A stretch of DNA of 64,000 bases from Kryptolebias marmoratus. Its lineage: Eukaryota > Chordata > Actinopteri > Cyprinodontiformes > Rivulidae. Location: positions 20,198,577-20,262,576 of the forward strand of contig NC_051433.1 in the NCBI RefSeq assembly GCF_001649575.2, read 5' to 3'. Positions within the stretch are counted from its first letter, which is position 1, and each line of letters starts with the position of its first letter. Shown here one piece after another: positions 41,801 through 50,379 of the stretch. The position numbers were made by a program, and so were the translations under genes. Under the pieces are notes generated by a model. That model did no database searches, had not been told where the DNA came from, and saw only the letters and a list, made by a program, of their open reading frames with translations.

Positions 41801-44800
41801 TATCGTCTCTGTAAGTATCCCCGCTTTTCTAGTTAAATCACAAATTTCTGACTGATGTGAAAAGGCATGGCTGCTGTTTTGAGTGTGCTATTACAAAAAA
41901 CAAACAAAAAACCTATGGAGCTGGGATTATGATGACTAACGGCTGTGATGGAAGGTGAAATGCAAAGCAACAAAAAAACAAAACATCTTACAGGGACGTT
42001 TCTGGCATTCAGCACACCTTGACATAAAAAAGGACTCCGGACTGAGGACACGAGTGTTGTTGCAGCATACTCACTTCCCAACTCCCACAGTATTCTTTCA
42101 TTAAACTTTTATGAGCAGCAAAATTTTCTAGATTAGCCATAACATGCTGGAAGAAACCACTGGTGATGCCTTTGGGGTGACGCTGAGGTGTTTTATTTTA
42201 ATTATGTCAACTGCACTTTCTGTTCTCCAGTAAAAATAAAACAACTGGGGATGACTTTTGAGAGAGAGAGAGGTGTTAGGCTACTGTCAATAACTGCTGC
42301 ACACATAAAATCTTTCAGACACTAGTCAATAATTTTCAGTAGTTAATTTTAATTCATTTAAAATGGTGGTGTTTGAATATTGAGTGTCCCATGGTGGTTT
42401 GCTATTGATCCGAGTTACAGTGAAAGAGGAACAACTGTGTAAATATATTAGCCACTCGTGCAATAAAGTGCAAAGTCAGGGGTATAGTGTTTGTGTTCCA
42501 TGACTGCAAAGGCCGGGCTTAAATCCCTCCTAAGGGGAGTGTTCTCAGTAATAAAACTGGGGGGGGGGAAACCATGGGCAGAATCAAATTACTCTGAATG
42601 GATTATAGCAAAATACAGTTTAGCATCTGTTCATATTCCAGAATAATCACCTGTGAAAGTATCCACTACTGCGGACATGATTCCAAGACTAACCAAACAC
42701 AGACGTACATGCTAATTATTACAGCAAACCAAGCAGTTTTTCAAAAGCAAATAAGCACTGAGCCGCAAACACAGATCTGATGTCATTCTGAGGCCTGTAA
42801 TTTATCAGCAACACACACAGCTTGTTTCTCACAAACATGATCACCTGTTGAGGTAGTCAAGATGTCCTCTTTGGCTCAGATTAAATAAAGACTGTCATTG
42901 AAGTCTAATTTGACAAACAAACCCCTACACTCACATGAATGGCTTTAGAGTTCACACTTCAGTTTAAATAGATTCAAATGAGATACATTCAGCATCAGAC
43001 AGAACACATGAATGAGAATGAATCAATAAAACCTTCCATGAACTCAAACAGTAATTATAAGAAAGACATTTTGCACTCACCAAGCAGGCATCTGTCACTA
43101 TCTACAGCATCCTGCATAACCCTGAGATAATTGTAAACATTTTTTATCTTTCAAGACATTTTAAAGAAGATGAACATGCTGGGCTGCAGAAGGTCCTATA
43201 GTCAGAGATTCCAGGTTTTCTTAAACGTCCTTTCAATAAAAGTGTGGCTTGGCAGTCACTCTTATGATGTCTTCCTTTTTAGCATTCCAAACACATTTAC
43301 ACAATGGAAAATTTATTCGTTCACACACTCTCGCTCCTCCTGCTGGCAAATACTTGTGTGTCATCCTCACAACAACTTCAAGCACAAAAGTTGAGTGTGT
43401 TTATGGCATTTAATAATGATGCAATTGGCAGTAAACTGCATGCCACAAAACTTAGTAAATAAGCAGGGTAATAGTTTACACATTCATATAGAGGCAGTTG
43501 CGAATTTAGGCCATAATTCCCTTTATGACAAACACAAAGCTTTTTGCTGCTTTTCACTTTCAAGCTATGAGAGGTTTTTATAATAGAAGGTTGGAATAAC
43601 TTTAGGGAGTGATTAAAATGACAGAGCTGTGCAGAACTCAGGTCAGTGAGGGAAGTGACTGAGTGTTAGTCTGAAAGAGTGGTAATAGAAATGCACAAAA
43701 TCTGCGAGTGCGTGCTCAAAACAAGATCATTTTGATTTCTATGATAAATTGTGTGCCAGAGTTTCAAACGGCTTTAACAAACAGAGAAAATGTGTTGGTG
43801 TGAGCTGCTGCAGATACACCGTTGTTCACGCCCACAGCAGTCTGCGGGGTTTTCATGTCACCGTATTGTAACAGCTTGGCTCACTTGAACCTAGGCTCAG
43901 CTTGTGCTCACACAAGTATCAGTATCAGTTACATGGCTCTACCTACAAAACAAAAAAAGCAAAAATAAAACAAGCAGAGCTGCGCTGCTGTGTATTGTAC
44001 CGTGTAATGCAAAAGCGTCATTCATAAATCTGCGTCTGAATGCCTCCTGGCCTGATAATGCCTTCAGGAGCTAAAGCAGCGAGAATGCCTGACCTAGTTG
44101 CTTTTGGGTTTTCAAAGAAGCTGGGCAAATATCTGCTCTTTATTATGTCCCATTTTTGAGAAGAAATGAATCTTACCTTATTTAACAACACATCTAAAAT
44201 AAATCTGCTGCTTTTCAGTCATTGATCCAACCCCTATCTTGCTAACAGTCGGTGGATATAAATTAACCAGGCCAAATTTCTATCCAAGGAATTTTAGTTG
44301 CTCTGAATTTACGGTCAGTAAAAGCGCTGCTTTTCAAAGTGTAGCACTTGACAAAAAGCAGTGGGAAACGTACCCTATCATCCTTCCTCATTTAATAAGT
44401 GCATTTCTGCCCATGTGGGCTGCTGCCTATTTCTGTGATTCCTGTGAGCACTAGCAGAGTAAAGATGATCTTTTATCTGTAACGGAGGGAAGACCTGCCG
44501 AGTGGTTTTACTGCCTGGTGGAAACCTTCAAACAGCCACATTTTCTCTCCAGACATCACTTTTGCCTGCAGCAACTTCTCATCAGGAACAGCTAACTCAT
44601 CCCCAAGAACTTTAGCTTAATGCCACCACCTTTATTTTTTTCCCCCTCAAAATAATGAGCCACTGGCAGCTTTTGTTAGAATACACAAAGTATTCAGAAA
44701 TGATCAAAGTGACAATCACATGTCCACTGGCTAAACAGCTGTAAACAAGAATTTATAACAACAGACATTTTGTCGTGAATTGTGAGTTCTCTGTAAAACA

Positions 44801-47800
44801 AAAGCAAAATTTACAGTCGTGGGATAAAACGTTCCTAGGGTTTCATGTATCAGGATGGCGCTGGGATGGACTTGCGACCCGTCCAGGTTGTACCCCGCCT
44901 CTCTCACAATGACTGACAGCTCCTCATGACCCGGAAAGGAAGAGGAGGTAAAGAAAACAGATGTATAGATGGCTGTATCAGGATGTAATAAAACTGATCT
45001 GGTCTTTACCAGGTTCTAAACACCACGATCATCACCACAGATCCCACCATGTCATTTTATATTAAACAAACATAAATCCAAAATGGAAAAGCTGCATGTT
45101 GAAAAACTAATTGCACTCCATCAGTCAGCAGCGTGCAGAACCATCTTTAGCTGTGATAACGTGAACATTTTCTGTAGGACTTTATCAGTCTCTCACATTG
45201 TCTTGTAAACATTCTTTACAATGTTGCTTCAGTTCATTGAGATTTGCAGACATGTGTTTCTGCACAGCTCTCTTAAGGTCCAACCACAGCATTTCAGTCG
45301 AGTTGGGGGCTGGACTTTGACTAGAAACACCTGGATTCTTTTTAACATGTGTTGAATAAACGGGTGTAAAAATAACCTAAGATGACTTTTACTTTTTGTT
45401 TTTCAACACATTTCTTTGAGTCCCATGTTCTGATCTTTGACATTTGTGGGAATTAGATTAATTAGATTTGTGGTTTCAGGAGTTTTAAGTATTCATAAGA
45501 AAATCTTCATTTGACGCTAAGATGCTTTTTTGTCGTATTTTGGCACCAGTATCTGATTCTGCATTTTGTAATATGTGAAAAAAATGTGCCACAAAATATA
45601 TTTGGCTGAGAATTTGATTTTATTTCAGTAGCAATTCCTTTCCATGACACAGAAATGTAAACTCCCAGCAAGTCTCACAAATTACATGACTTGCATATTC
45701 TAATTTACATATTTCATATAACAAATGGGACAAACTGTTAATAATTGCTTTTTATCTGGGGCAAGTCACCCTATTTAGTCGCAATTTGACCACACACGCT
45801 AAGAAATCTACATGAAAGTTTAGCTGTTTGGCGGTTTCCAGTTTGGCTTTAATGAGTTTGGGGAATTCTCCAGCTTTAGAGGGGCTGACCCAGAACACAC
45901 CAGCTTTCTCTGCTATTCTGCCATCCCACACAGTATTATAAATATCTGTTTTCATTCCCCCCCACCAGATTTTCTTTGAAATTGCTTGAGCATAATTTCA
46001 GACATGATGTGTTTCCCTGAGTGTTTGCAAGATTCTGTGTTTCTTATTGTTTCCTCGTGTTTTTGTTTTTTTTTCTCAGCAAACTTCTTACAAATTTATG
46101 TTATTCTTGATTTTAGGCAGCTCACATTGCAATGATAGAAAATGAAATCTTAAACTGACAAACAAAAGAAAAATAAATTATGTGTCTCTATGAGATGTGA
46201 AAGTCAAGACAGATCCACTGCTGTTAAACTGAGATTAGGCAATGTTTGTCCTTTCACCAGAACAACAGAAAGTGTTTTTTTCCTTTGAGCTATTTTACAC
46301 CTTTGTTTTTCAGCTTATTGACTAAATCAAATTGTTTCTTGAAGCAATTTAACGTCACTGGTTCAAAAGCATCACTTTGTTTGATTTTCTTTTAAATTCC
46401 AATTTAATTATGCAGATGTAGTTAAGAGAAAGTTTGATTTGATTGTTTTTTATGGATTATACAAGCAGGGGAACGTATCGCAAGATCTGTTTGAAGACGT
46501 CGTGTGCTTTAAAGGTTATTGTGGAGGAGGAATTGACGGAGGTTTGATTAAGTTTACTTTTTGTGAAATGAAAACAAATGTGAGCCATAAGCCATTTTTT
46601 TAAACTAAGCTTTGGTTGCTGTGATTTTTTAACTCCCTCTTTTTTTAGGGCAGATTGTAATTGAATATGCAAAAGCTCATTTCTTTCTGCTTTGTTTGTA
46701 CTGGTAGAAGAAGTGAGGTTCATCAGTTGTTTTTCAGGCACATCTGTCTGGATGTTTGTGCAAAAAACTCTGAGAATCGGCAGACATCTGGTGGATTTGT
46801 GATGAACCCATCGGATTACCTCTTTGTCTCAATTGTCAGGGGTATAGAAATGTTTCAGACAAAAACTTTACTTCATTCATCTCCCCTGAACCCATTTAAA
46901 TTCTTTTTCAACAAGGAGAAGGAGAGAGAAAAAAAGAAACAATTATGAACCGTTAAATGCAACATGCTATCCACCGACCTCCTGCCCTGGTTCCCTTAGC
47001 CCCAGTGGGCAAAAGCCCTCTCACTGCAGCACGCCTTGTCACTATTTGACGGGCACAGGAGCGGAGAAATTTGTGCCACTCCACATTAATTCACACACAT
47101 CCGGTCTTGTCGTCACACTCTGCAGCCCTTTGGCACGTTAACATCCAAACAGAAAGAAATTATCATGGAAAGTGAAAACTGACCTTGTGGTGGCAAAGAT
47201 GTAATTTAAGTGACACTTGATCAACATTAGGTAATTTAGAAAAACAAAAAAAGAGAGGAGAAAAATCAAAAGACAGACCTGATGTTTGGAGGATTGAAGC
47301 ACCCTTTGACACTATTTGCCCATCTGTCACAATTCTTGATTCGCTTGATAGAGGTTTGGAAAACGCCACATAAAAAGATACATCAAAATGTGTGGTTTGA
47401 TTAGGAATAGTGCGGTATGTCTTTTACTATAGGTACAGCATAGTGTAAACAAAATTAGCAAAAAAATGCTAATACATTTTTACAAAATTTCTTCTCTGTG
47501 TTTGTCTGCCTGTCTTATAAAGAGTGCTGTCAGTAAGTGACAGACATGTTGACTCTAATGAGCCACTGAAAAGAGCTTTAACTTTTTTAAATTTAAGTTA
47601 TCTTTATATTTTTATACAGTTTATAAATCAAAATATTCAGCTACTGTTGAGCTTCATAGAAGATCCACAACACCCAACTCTTTTACATAACACAAAACAT
47701 TAACACTGACCCCCCCCACCCCCCAAAACAAAACAAAACCTTTAATATTTCTGCCTTGCTCTACAGTTCCAGTGTTAATTGTCACCAGTGTAAAAATAGC

Positions 47801-48418
47801 TGCAGCACTCCTGGTGTCGTCATTTTATGTGGTAGATTTTCTCGTTCAGACCCTGATGGTGCAGAGTTGCCCTCAAGCTGTAGCCGGTTGTCTAAAATGG
47901 CTCATCTGCTTCTTGATGTGATGAGTTGTGACCAGACGTTTTAATCCTGCCAACCGTGAGAGCCTAAGCTATCCGACTGTCAAGTTGGCCAAGAAGTACT
48001 ATAGTTTATTGGTTTGTCTAGAGGGCTCTTAGAGGCCTCATTTAATGCAGCTTAGTCGATATAGCTGGCTATCCGATTTAGGTGCACTAAAGAAAAAAAG
48101 CAGAGATTGAAGCATCTTTTACAGAGTAATGTCTTTAGCTGCATTTTAGTTTAGGATGAATCTGCTGTTGACATTGATCTTTTAGTAAAACATGGTTGAC
48201 TAGTCAGACTGTGTGACAATAATTAATTGAAACATGTGGAAGCCAGAAATGTAAATGTTCAACTGGTTTTATGTGCATGGAGGACTGAACACTGAATGAA
48301 ACACACGATAACTCTCTATCTGACTCGCAGGTCTAGTCTGTTGCTGGTGATTAATTATTCAGTCCTACAACAGACAAACTTCTGTTGCCACTCTTTTAAA
48401 ATGGGCTCTTTCTCTCAG

Positions 48419-48449
<31 letters not shown>

Positions 48450-50379
48450 CAGGCTCATAAATATCCATTCTCAGAAATCTTCAGAGACCCTAATGAGCTG
48501 GTAGTATGCTTGAAGTTTGTGTGAATTGCTGCGGTATAGCGGGTGTATGTGAAAGAAATGTCTTGAGCCTACAGGGACGACCTCCAATGGGATGTACATA
48601 TTGAGATGTCTGCGTACAATGTTCTGAGCGTAAATTTCACTGTAGCTATGTGGAGGAAATCCAAACCGAAAACTGACGCAGTTTGGGGCATTCCAACAGG
48701 AAAGTGCACAAGAAGAAGAAGAAAATAATTAAACTCCTAGCATTCCTCAAAGGAATGCATATTGCCCAAGACTATTCATACCAGAATTTTAAACTAAGAG
48801 CATTTTGTGATAAAAGAGAACAAAGTTATAGCCGTTTGGGTCAAGAGTTGTAAATGATGTTATGCACAATCCTATATACTCGGTGTATGTGTTGAAGATG
48901 ACTCTCAGCTACTCACCGCACCAAAATGGTGCTCAACATCTGTAAAACTGACAGTTTTTGCGCTGGCTAAAGTATCTGTGGCAGCCATCTTGATATACTG
49001 TGACTCCAAAAAGGTATTCAGTTGTAGATGTACGTCTCATGATCATTTTTTGGAAGTTGCATTAAAATCTGTCAAGTGGTCCATAAGATTTTTTAATACA
49101 GAAAATTAGTGTTGATACCAACAGTTAATGCAAAGGTTTTAGGCAAAGATGTCATGCATTGTGTAGTGCTCAGAATTTGGGCTGGAGATGATGTTCAGAT
49201 ACAAATTTTAGCTCAGTATCTGTAAGATTGGCTGAGTTGTAGCCACTTTTCCAACATTTTTTTAGTTGTGGCGACCATCTTAAACTGGGTTGACTCTAAA
49301 GGTTTATCAGTTGTAAATGTTCGTCCAGTCGTTACTTTGTGAGACTTTTAATAAAACCTGTCCAGGGGTTCATGAGATATTTTGCTAAAATGAAAGTAAA
49401 ACAAACAAACACACTCACAGTCATTGTTGAAATTATTTTCTCTCCTTTTCCTTTGACGGCAGGTGATAATATTGACAGTGAAAATGTTTGATAGGTTTTC
49501 CTGGATTTGCAGCTTTCATACTGCCTTTCTACTCAGGAGCTATGTACTATAAAAAGAGCAGTGACTTTTTTCCTCAGTCTCATGAAATCCTACTGATTAA
49601 GAGGGATTAAATTAGTGCTATAAATTCTTGGTCTAAAAGGCCAATGTGAAATAAGGCTAAAGTGTGTGTGTCTGTGTGTGTGTATATGAGGTCACTAAGG
49701 ACTCGATCTTACATCCATTGCTTGATCTATAATCTAGAGGGACACGTGGGTCAAGTGGGCCAGAATTATTGCAGCGCTGTGCACAGGAAAACTCATATAA
49801 ATGTAAATAAACTTCCCTTAAAGCAACAATGTTGAAGTCAAAGTAAAACCAGAAACTGGCAAAGAAATTCCTTTTCGGTGGGGATACTCACCTGGAGACA
49901 AAGAATATCTGATCAAAAAGTGGTCATGGTTAAATTTTTTATAAACATCAACGTGGCTCAAAGTGACAACAATCAATGTACTCATCAACAAATTAACTTA
50001 TTTCAAATTAAATTGCAGTCATAGTAGCAGTAGTGCACCTCTGAGATATTTTTCTTCTGTTCTCCTGTTTTTAGGGTCTGGTGATAGAGCGAGTTGGAAG
50101 AAGACCCCTCCTTATATTTGGTTTCTCCTCAATGGCTGTATTCTTCAGCTTGCTTACAGTTTTTCTCAACTTCCAGGTAAATCATTCTTTTGTGCGTAAA
50201 GTGCTGTCTTTGTAAACACACCTTGATGGTAGTTATTGTGTGCAAACAAGCATCTCACAATTACAGCTTTTTACATTTTAACCTTTTTCCCGCCTGACTC
50301 CAGGATAGCGTGTCATGGATGCCGTATCTCAGTTATGTCTGTATATTGGCAGTCATCGCAGCCTTTTGCTCTGGACCAG
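413..50379 (+). CDS. slc2a9: Class II facilitative glucose/urate transporter (GLUT9-like), spliced, partial at both ends
   Basis: Eight GT-AG exons (413-573, 7195-7319, 10088-10233, 29027-29159, 39433-39620, 41700-41810, 50075-50176, 50304-50379) join without a stop into 1042 coding bases, 347 codons plus one base. The product is the TM2 to TM10 part of a major facilitator superfamily sugar transporter. Family marks in order: N-glycosylation sequon NKT in the first outer loop, LGRK after TM2, GRIVIG and PMYLGEISP around TM4, LPESPRYLL after TM6, QLCGLNAIW in TM7, [10 protein letters not shown] after TM8 and GPG in TM10. The QLCGLNAIW form and the YIKAFYN start point to GLUT9, a plasma-membrane transporter of urate and hexoses, rather than GLUT5 or GLUT11. 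TM1 and the start codon lie upstream of the window. The expected next exon is on the opposite strand (see 61680-61807). A fish paralogue such as slc2a15 or a slc2a9-like duplicate is the main alternative. Confidence 0.85.
765..1245 (+). mobile_element. Tc1/mariner-like transposon relic, 5' part only
   Basis: This stretch aligns by eye with the 5' and N-terminal part of the element at 27000-28310: both share AGACATCAGCAATG, then CCTAGGAGT/TCTAGGAGT with 'ggatg/tgatg', and AATTAGA(G/A)AAAGACTGAACAAG. It lacks the catalytic part and stops near 1245. Stops and A-runs break the frame, so it is dead. Confidence 0.75.
1809..1840. repeat. Imperfect (TG)n microsatellite
   Basis: TG run with TACG and TGCG interruptions. 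Confidence 0.9.
2655..3060 (+). repeat. Dispersed repeat family B, copy 1
   Basis: Shares with the three other copies the blocks AAAGTGGATTACTGCTG, AAAACAACTCCAATCTAAAA, TTGGTCTTGGCTTTGCTCGG and CTAGCTGTTAGCTCA. Non-coding. Confidence 0.75.
5744..6181 (+). repeat. Dispersed repeat family A, copy 1
   Basis: Begins near a TG/TTTG-rich segment and AAAATATCTCATGAGCCACT. It continues with ACATCTACAACTGATTAACT and a CAGATATTGAGCTAAAATCTGG block, and ends with GATGATATGCATTAC and an AAGGAATCCTAGACCTTTAA tail. The same order of blocks recurs at five other places in the window. No coding capacity is seen. Confidence 0.8.
7195..7319 (+). CDS. slc2a9: GLUT9-like coding exon b (TM3 and start of TM4)
   Basis: This 125-base exon has a strong pyrimidine tract and TTTTTTTCAG acceptor and ends CTG|gtgagt. 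Joined to the previous exon it reads [20 protein letters not shown], then [20 protein letters not shown], then IGVNSG with the last glycine codon split. The basic GRK turn between TM2 and TM3 and the GRxxxG motif entering TM4 are hallmarks of the sugar-porter family. TM3 covers about residues 58-75 of the partial protein. No in-frame stop and no unusual codons are seen. Confidence 0.9.
7720..8610 (+). repeat. Dispersed repeat family A, copy 2, internally multiplied
   Basis: Same blocks as copy 1, but the 'ACTGATTAGC / TTGGAGTCAA / AAGATGGCTGCC' unit occurs three times (about 7853, 8008 and 8300), and the copy is about twice as long. The end again reads GATGATATGCATTCC, TTTCAGGAATATTAGGTCTT. 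Confidence 0.8.
9635..10045 (+). repeat. Dispersed repeat family B, copy 2, next to exon c
   Basis: Starts TTAAAGGAATAGTTTGGATT, a common fish repeat start. It continues with AGTGGACTGCTGCTG and CTAAAAGATTTTTATAGAAG and ends with TTTTCCACAGAACACCACTT, matching the end of copy 3. It ends about 40 bases before the acceptor of exon c. Confidence 0.75.
10088..10233 (+). CDS. slc2a9: GLUT9-like coding exon c (TM4, inner turn, TM5)
   Basis: This 146-base exon follows acceptor TTTCGTGCTAG and ends CAG|gtcagt at a codon boundary. It encodes [20 protein letters not shown], then [20 protein letters not shown] and LGLPQLLGQ. The block ALSxLPMYLxEISP is the GLUT9 version of the TM4 exit; GLUT5 and GLUT7 have ELAP-type versions, so this exon carries much of the weight for the family call. 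TM5 covers about residues 116-135. A copy of dispersed repeat family B ends only about 40 bases before the acceptor. Confidence 0.92.
10803..10840. repeat. (AT)19 microsatellite
   Basis: Perfect run of 19 AT units, able to form a cruciform; intronic, about 570 bases after exon c. Confidence 0.98.
12330..12573. repeat. Chimeric repeat: SINE-like piece joined to a hAT-type MITE end
   Basis: The first part (about 12330-12427) contains GATGCCTCAAAACAAGAAGG and a polymerase III B-box-like GGTTCGAGTCC, the form seen in a common fish repeat. From about 12428 the sequence is the right part of a hAT-type MITE ending GGACCAGAATTGGCCACCCC TG at 12573; its left terminal repeat is missing. A decayed fish repeat tail follows to about 12695. 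Confidence 0.65.
13735..13763 (+). promoter_or_regulatory. Candidate enhancer core: CCAAT, E-box and MEF2-like sites
   Basis: Within 29 bases there is CCAAT (13735-13739), the palindromic E-box CAGCTG (13745-13750) and CTATTTATAG (13754-13763), a perfect match to the MEF2 consensus YTAWWWWTAR. It lies in less AT-rich, repeat-free sequence (about 13550-13850) of the longest intron. Function is inferred from motifs alone. Confidence 0.3.
14411..14885 (+). repeat. Dispersed repeat family A, copy 3
   Basis: TG-rich start, AGCAAAATATCGTACGTACC, a TGGAGTCAACTCAATTCAAG block, CAGATATTGAGCTAAAACTC and end GATGATACACATTCG. Same orientation as copies 1 and 2. Confidence 0.8.
17814..17848. repeat. (TG)n microsatellite
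   Basis: TG run interrupted once by TA near its right end; intronic. Confidence 0.95.
18390..18985 (+). repeat. Dispersed repeat family B, copy 3 (longest)
   Basis: Contains GAAATGGGGTTCGGTGAAAA, AGAGTGGATTGCTGCTG, CTTGGCCCTGCTCAGACTAG and end CTTTCTACAGAACATAACTT. It looks like the most complete copy in the window. Confidence 0.75.
19833..20102 (+). repeat. SINE-like element, decayed
   Basis: Contains GGTAGAGATCTTGTCGTC, TTTGGCAAGACACTCAACCC and, at the end, AGGTGTTATATAAACCGCC, which match the body and 3' part (…GGCAAGACACT…, TATATAAA) of tRNA-derived fish SINEs by recall. The tRNA-like head is too decayed to call a gene. Confidence 0.55.
22906..23228. mobile_element. hAT-type MITE (AGTGATGGGAA family), degenerate
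   Basis: Starts TAGTGATGGGAATTATGACT, and its right end (AATGAGTCAAATTTTAACTG) is a decayed inverted copy of that. The interior repeats GGCTCT, AGAGCC and GGATCTC blocks. It resembles widespread vertebrate hAT MITEs that start with AGTGATGGGAA. Non-coding. Confidence 0.7.
25245..25865 (+). repeat. Dispersed repeat family B, copy 4
   Basis: Contains GATTGCTGTTGTGTTAAAAA, TGTAATCTAAAAAA, CTTGATCCTGGCCCAACTTG and end CTTTCTACGGAACCTCAATT, in the same order as copy 3. A further short fragment with CCAAGACCAAAGTGGAT lies at about 26440-26510. Confidence 0.7.
26990..28310 (+). mobile_element. Tc1/mariner-like transposon relic, nearly full length
   Basis: A single element with the layout of fish Tc1-like transposons: a terminal region with ATCTGGTCTTTACCAGGTT, a degenerate transposase frame from about 27347 ([11 protein letters not shown]) and a 3' end near 28310. 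The terminal motif recurs at about 45000, where an independent minus-strand copy lies. The right terminus is not clearly preserved. It sits in the same orientation as the host gene, in the intron before exon d. Confidence 0.8.
27347..28230 (+). pseudogene. Tc1-like transposase pseudogene
   Basis: Cut-and-paste DDE transposase by family. A helix-turn-helix N-terminal start (MQRRKDIS) is readable at 27347. Around 27733 the first catalytic aspartate context reads [11 protein letters not shown]. Around 27956 the second reads QDNEPKHNS. The third motif, usually SPDLNPIE followed by WWD, is reduced near 28035 to [11 protein letters not shown], with the catalytic glutamate apparently deleted. Frameshifts and stops separate these blocks. 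The enzyme cannot be active. Confidence 0.75.
28585..28604. repeat. (AG)n microsatellite
   Basis: Run of AG units about 430 bases before exon d. Confidence 0.95.
29027..29159 (+). CDS. slc2a9: GLUT9-like coding exon d (TM6 and PESPRYLL motif)
   Basis: This 133-base exon follows the longest intron of the window (18,793 bases). The acceptor is TTCTGAATGCAG; it ends AAAG|gtaata in phase 1. It encodes [20 protein letters not shown] (TM6) and [20 protein letters not shown], then [13 protein letters not shown] is the conserved sequence at the inner end of TM6 in GLUT proteins and leads into the intracellular helical loop between the two six-helix halves. Nothing is truncated. Confidence 0.92.
30790..30955 (+). 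repeat. SINE or LINE-tail fragment
   Basis: Has a B-box-like GGTTTGAGTCC, then AGAAAGGGCATCTGGCATAA, AATTGCCAAATTTTCTATGC and GAAGGGTGCAGCTGAAAAAG, a well-known fish repeat tail. Non-coding. Confidence 0.6.
31122..31225 (+). repeat. Left end of a common fish MITE (TACAACCCCAATT family)
   Basis: TACAACCCCAATTTCACAAA, then TGTAAAATGTAAACAAAGAC and AGAATGCAATGCAAA follow a widespread teleost element by recall. Only the left end is present. Confidence 0.6.
36541..37141. repeat. Mosaic repeat block with two copies of one unit
   Basis: Opens with CATCCATTTTCTATACC (a fish repeat start) and contains a TTTATTTAACCAGGCAAACC insertion. It then has two diverged copies of a unit with 'gtgggaggaaa..ggagta.ctggagaaaacccatg' and ending 'cttgttgtgaagcaacagtgct.accact': about 36734-36880 and 36983-37139. 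Both units end GCTGCCCAT or GCCGCCCAT. Confidence 0.75.
39433..39620 (+). CDS. slc2a9: GLUT9-like coding exon e (intracellular helical loop and TM7)
   Basis: This 188-base exon starts after TTTGTTTGTCAG and ends GCT|gtaaga. Its first two bases complete an alanine codon. It encodes [40 protein letters not shown] and the start of TM7, [18 protein letters not shown]. The acidic DVSQELEEV stretch is the cytoplasmic loop of class II GLUTs. QLCGLNA, with cysteine where GLUT1 and GLUT5 have serine, is the GLUT9 form of the substrate-binding TM7 motif. The exon ends exactly between A and I of the NAI selectivity motif. Confidence 0.93.
39621..41699 (+). other. Intron between exons e and f (2,079 bases)
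   Basis: No repeat or exon recognised. The stretch 40250-41400 is less AT-rich than its surroundings and carries short open frames on both strands that match nothing I know. Confidence 0.4.
41700..41810 (+). CDS. slc2a9: GLUT9-like coding exon f (end of TM7, TM8)
   Basis: This exon has 111 bases, exactly 37 codons, phase 0 at both ends, with acceptor ATTTTCTTGCAG and donor TCT|gtaagt. It encodes [20 protein letters not shown] and then [17 protein letters not shown]. The leading isoleucine completes NAI; the isoleucine or valine at this position has been linked in class II GLUTs to fructose handling. Tryptophan after NAI is typical of GLUT9. YVTLSTG...ETLAA is TM8. Confidence 0.93.
44860..44965 (+). 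repeat. Fish repeat tail (GGCGCTGGGATGGACTTGCG)
   Basis: GGACTTGCGACCCGTCCAGG, TGTACCCCGCCTCTC and the GACCCGGAAAGG...AGATGG end are the tail of the same repeat class as in 36541-37141. It directly abuts the Tc1-like fragment at 44985. Confidence 0.7.
44985..45335 (-). mobile_element. Tc1-like transposon relic, 3' end plus terminal repeat, reversed
   Basis: The left part (ATCTGGTCTTTACCAGG, then CAGATCCCACCATGTCATT) matches the terminal region of the 27000 element. The right part, read in reverse, matches the 3' end of its transposase (AGAGACTGATAAAGTCCTAC and CTGAAGCAACATTGTAAAGA). So it is the 3' third of the same family in the opposite orientation, cut off inside the coding part. Confidence 0.75.
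48418..48447. repeat. (AC)n microsatellite
   Basis: Perfect run of AC units; intronic. Confidence 0.97.
48730..49430 (-). repeat. Dispersed repeat family A, copy 4, two units
   Basis: Reverse orientation. It opens with CTAGCATTCCTCAAAGGAAT (reverse of the family 3' end) and closes with GGTTCATGAGATATTTTGCT (reverse of the 5' start). The 'gccatctt...gactc' block occurs twice, near 48985 and 49270, so this copy also carries an internal duplication. Confidence 0.8.
50075..50176 (+). CDS. slc2a9: GLUT9-like coding exon g (TM8-TM9 turn and TM9)
   Basis: This exon has 102 bases, 34 codons, phase 0, with acceptor CTCCTGTTTTTAG and donor CAG|gtaaat. It encodes [20 protein letters not shown] and [24 protein letters not shown] is the sugar-porter signature in the cytoplasmic turn after TM8, the second-half counterpart of the GRK turn in exon b. 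The hydrophobic stretch after it is TM9. It is followed by the shortest intron of the gene (127 bases). Confidence 0.93.
50304..50379 (+). CDS. slc2a9: GLUT9-like coding exon h (TM10, up to GPG)
   Basis: This 76-base exon follows acceptor CCTGACTCCAG and ends CCAG|gtaaag in phase 1. It encodes [20 protein letters not shown] and FCSGP with the first base of the next glycine. FCSGP is the start of the TM10 GPGGIP motif. The next exon should begin with the rest of that glycine codon and then GIPF. That sequence exists in the window only at 61680-61807 on the opposite strand. Confidence 0.92.

Larger units (their letters stand above)
41811..50074 (+). other. Intron between exons f and g (8,264 bases)
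   Basis: Holds a fish repeat tail (about 44860-44965), a minus-strand Tc1-like fragment (about 44985-45335), a CA repeat (48418-48447) and a minus-strand family A copy (about 48730-49430). No other gene is visible. Confidence 0.5.
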
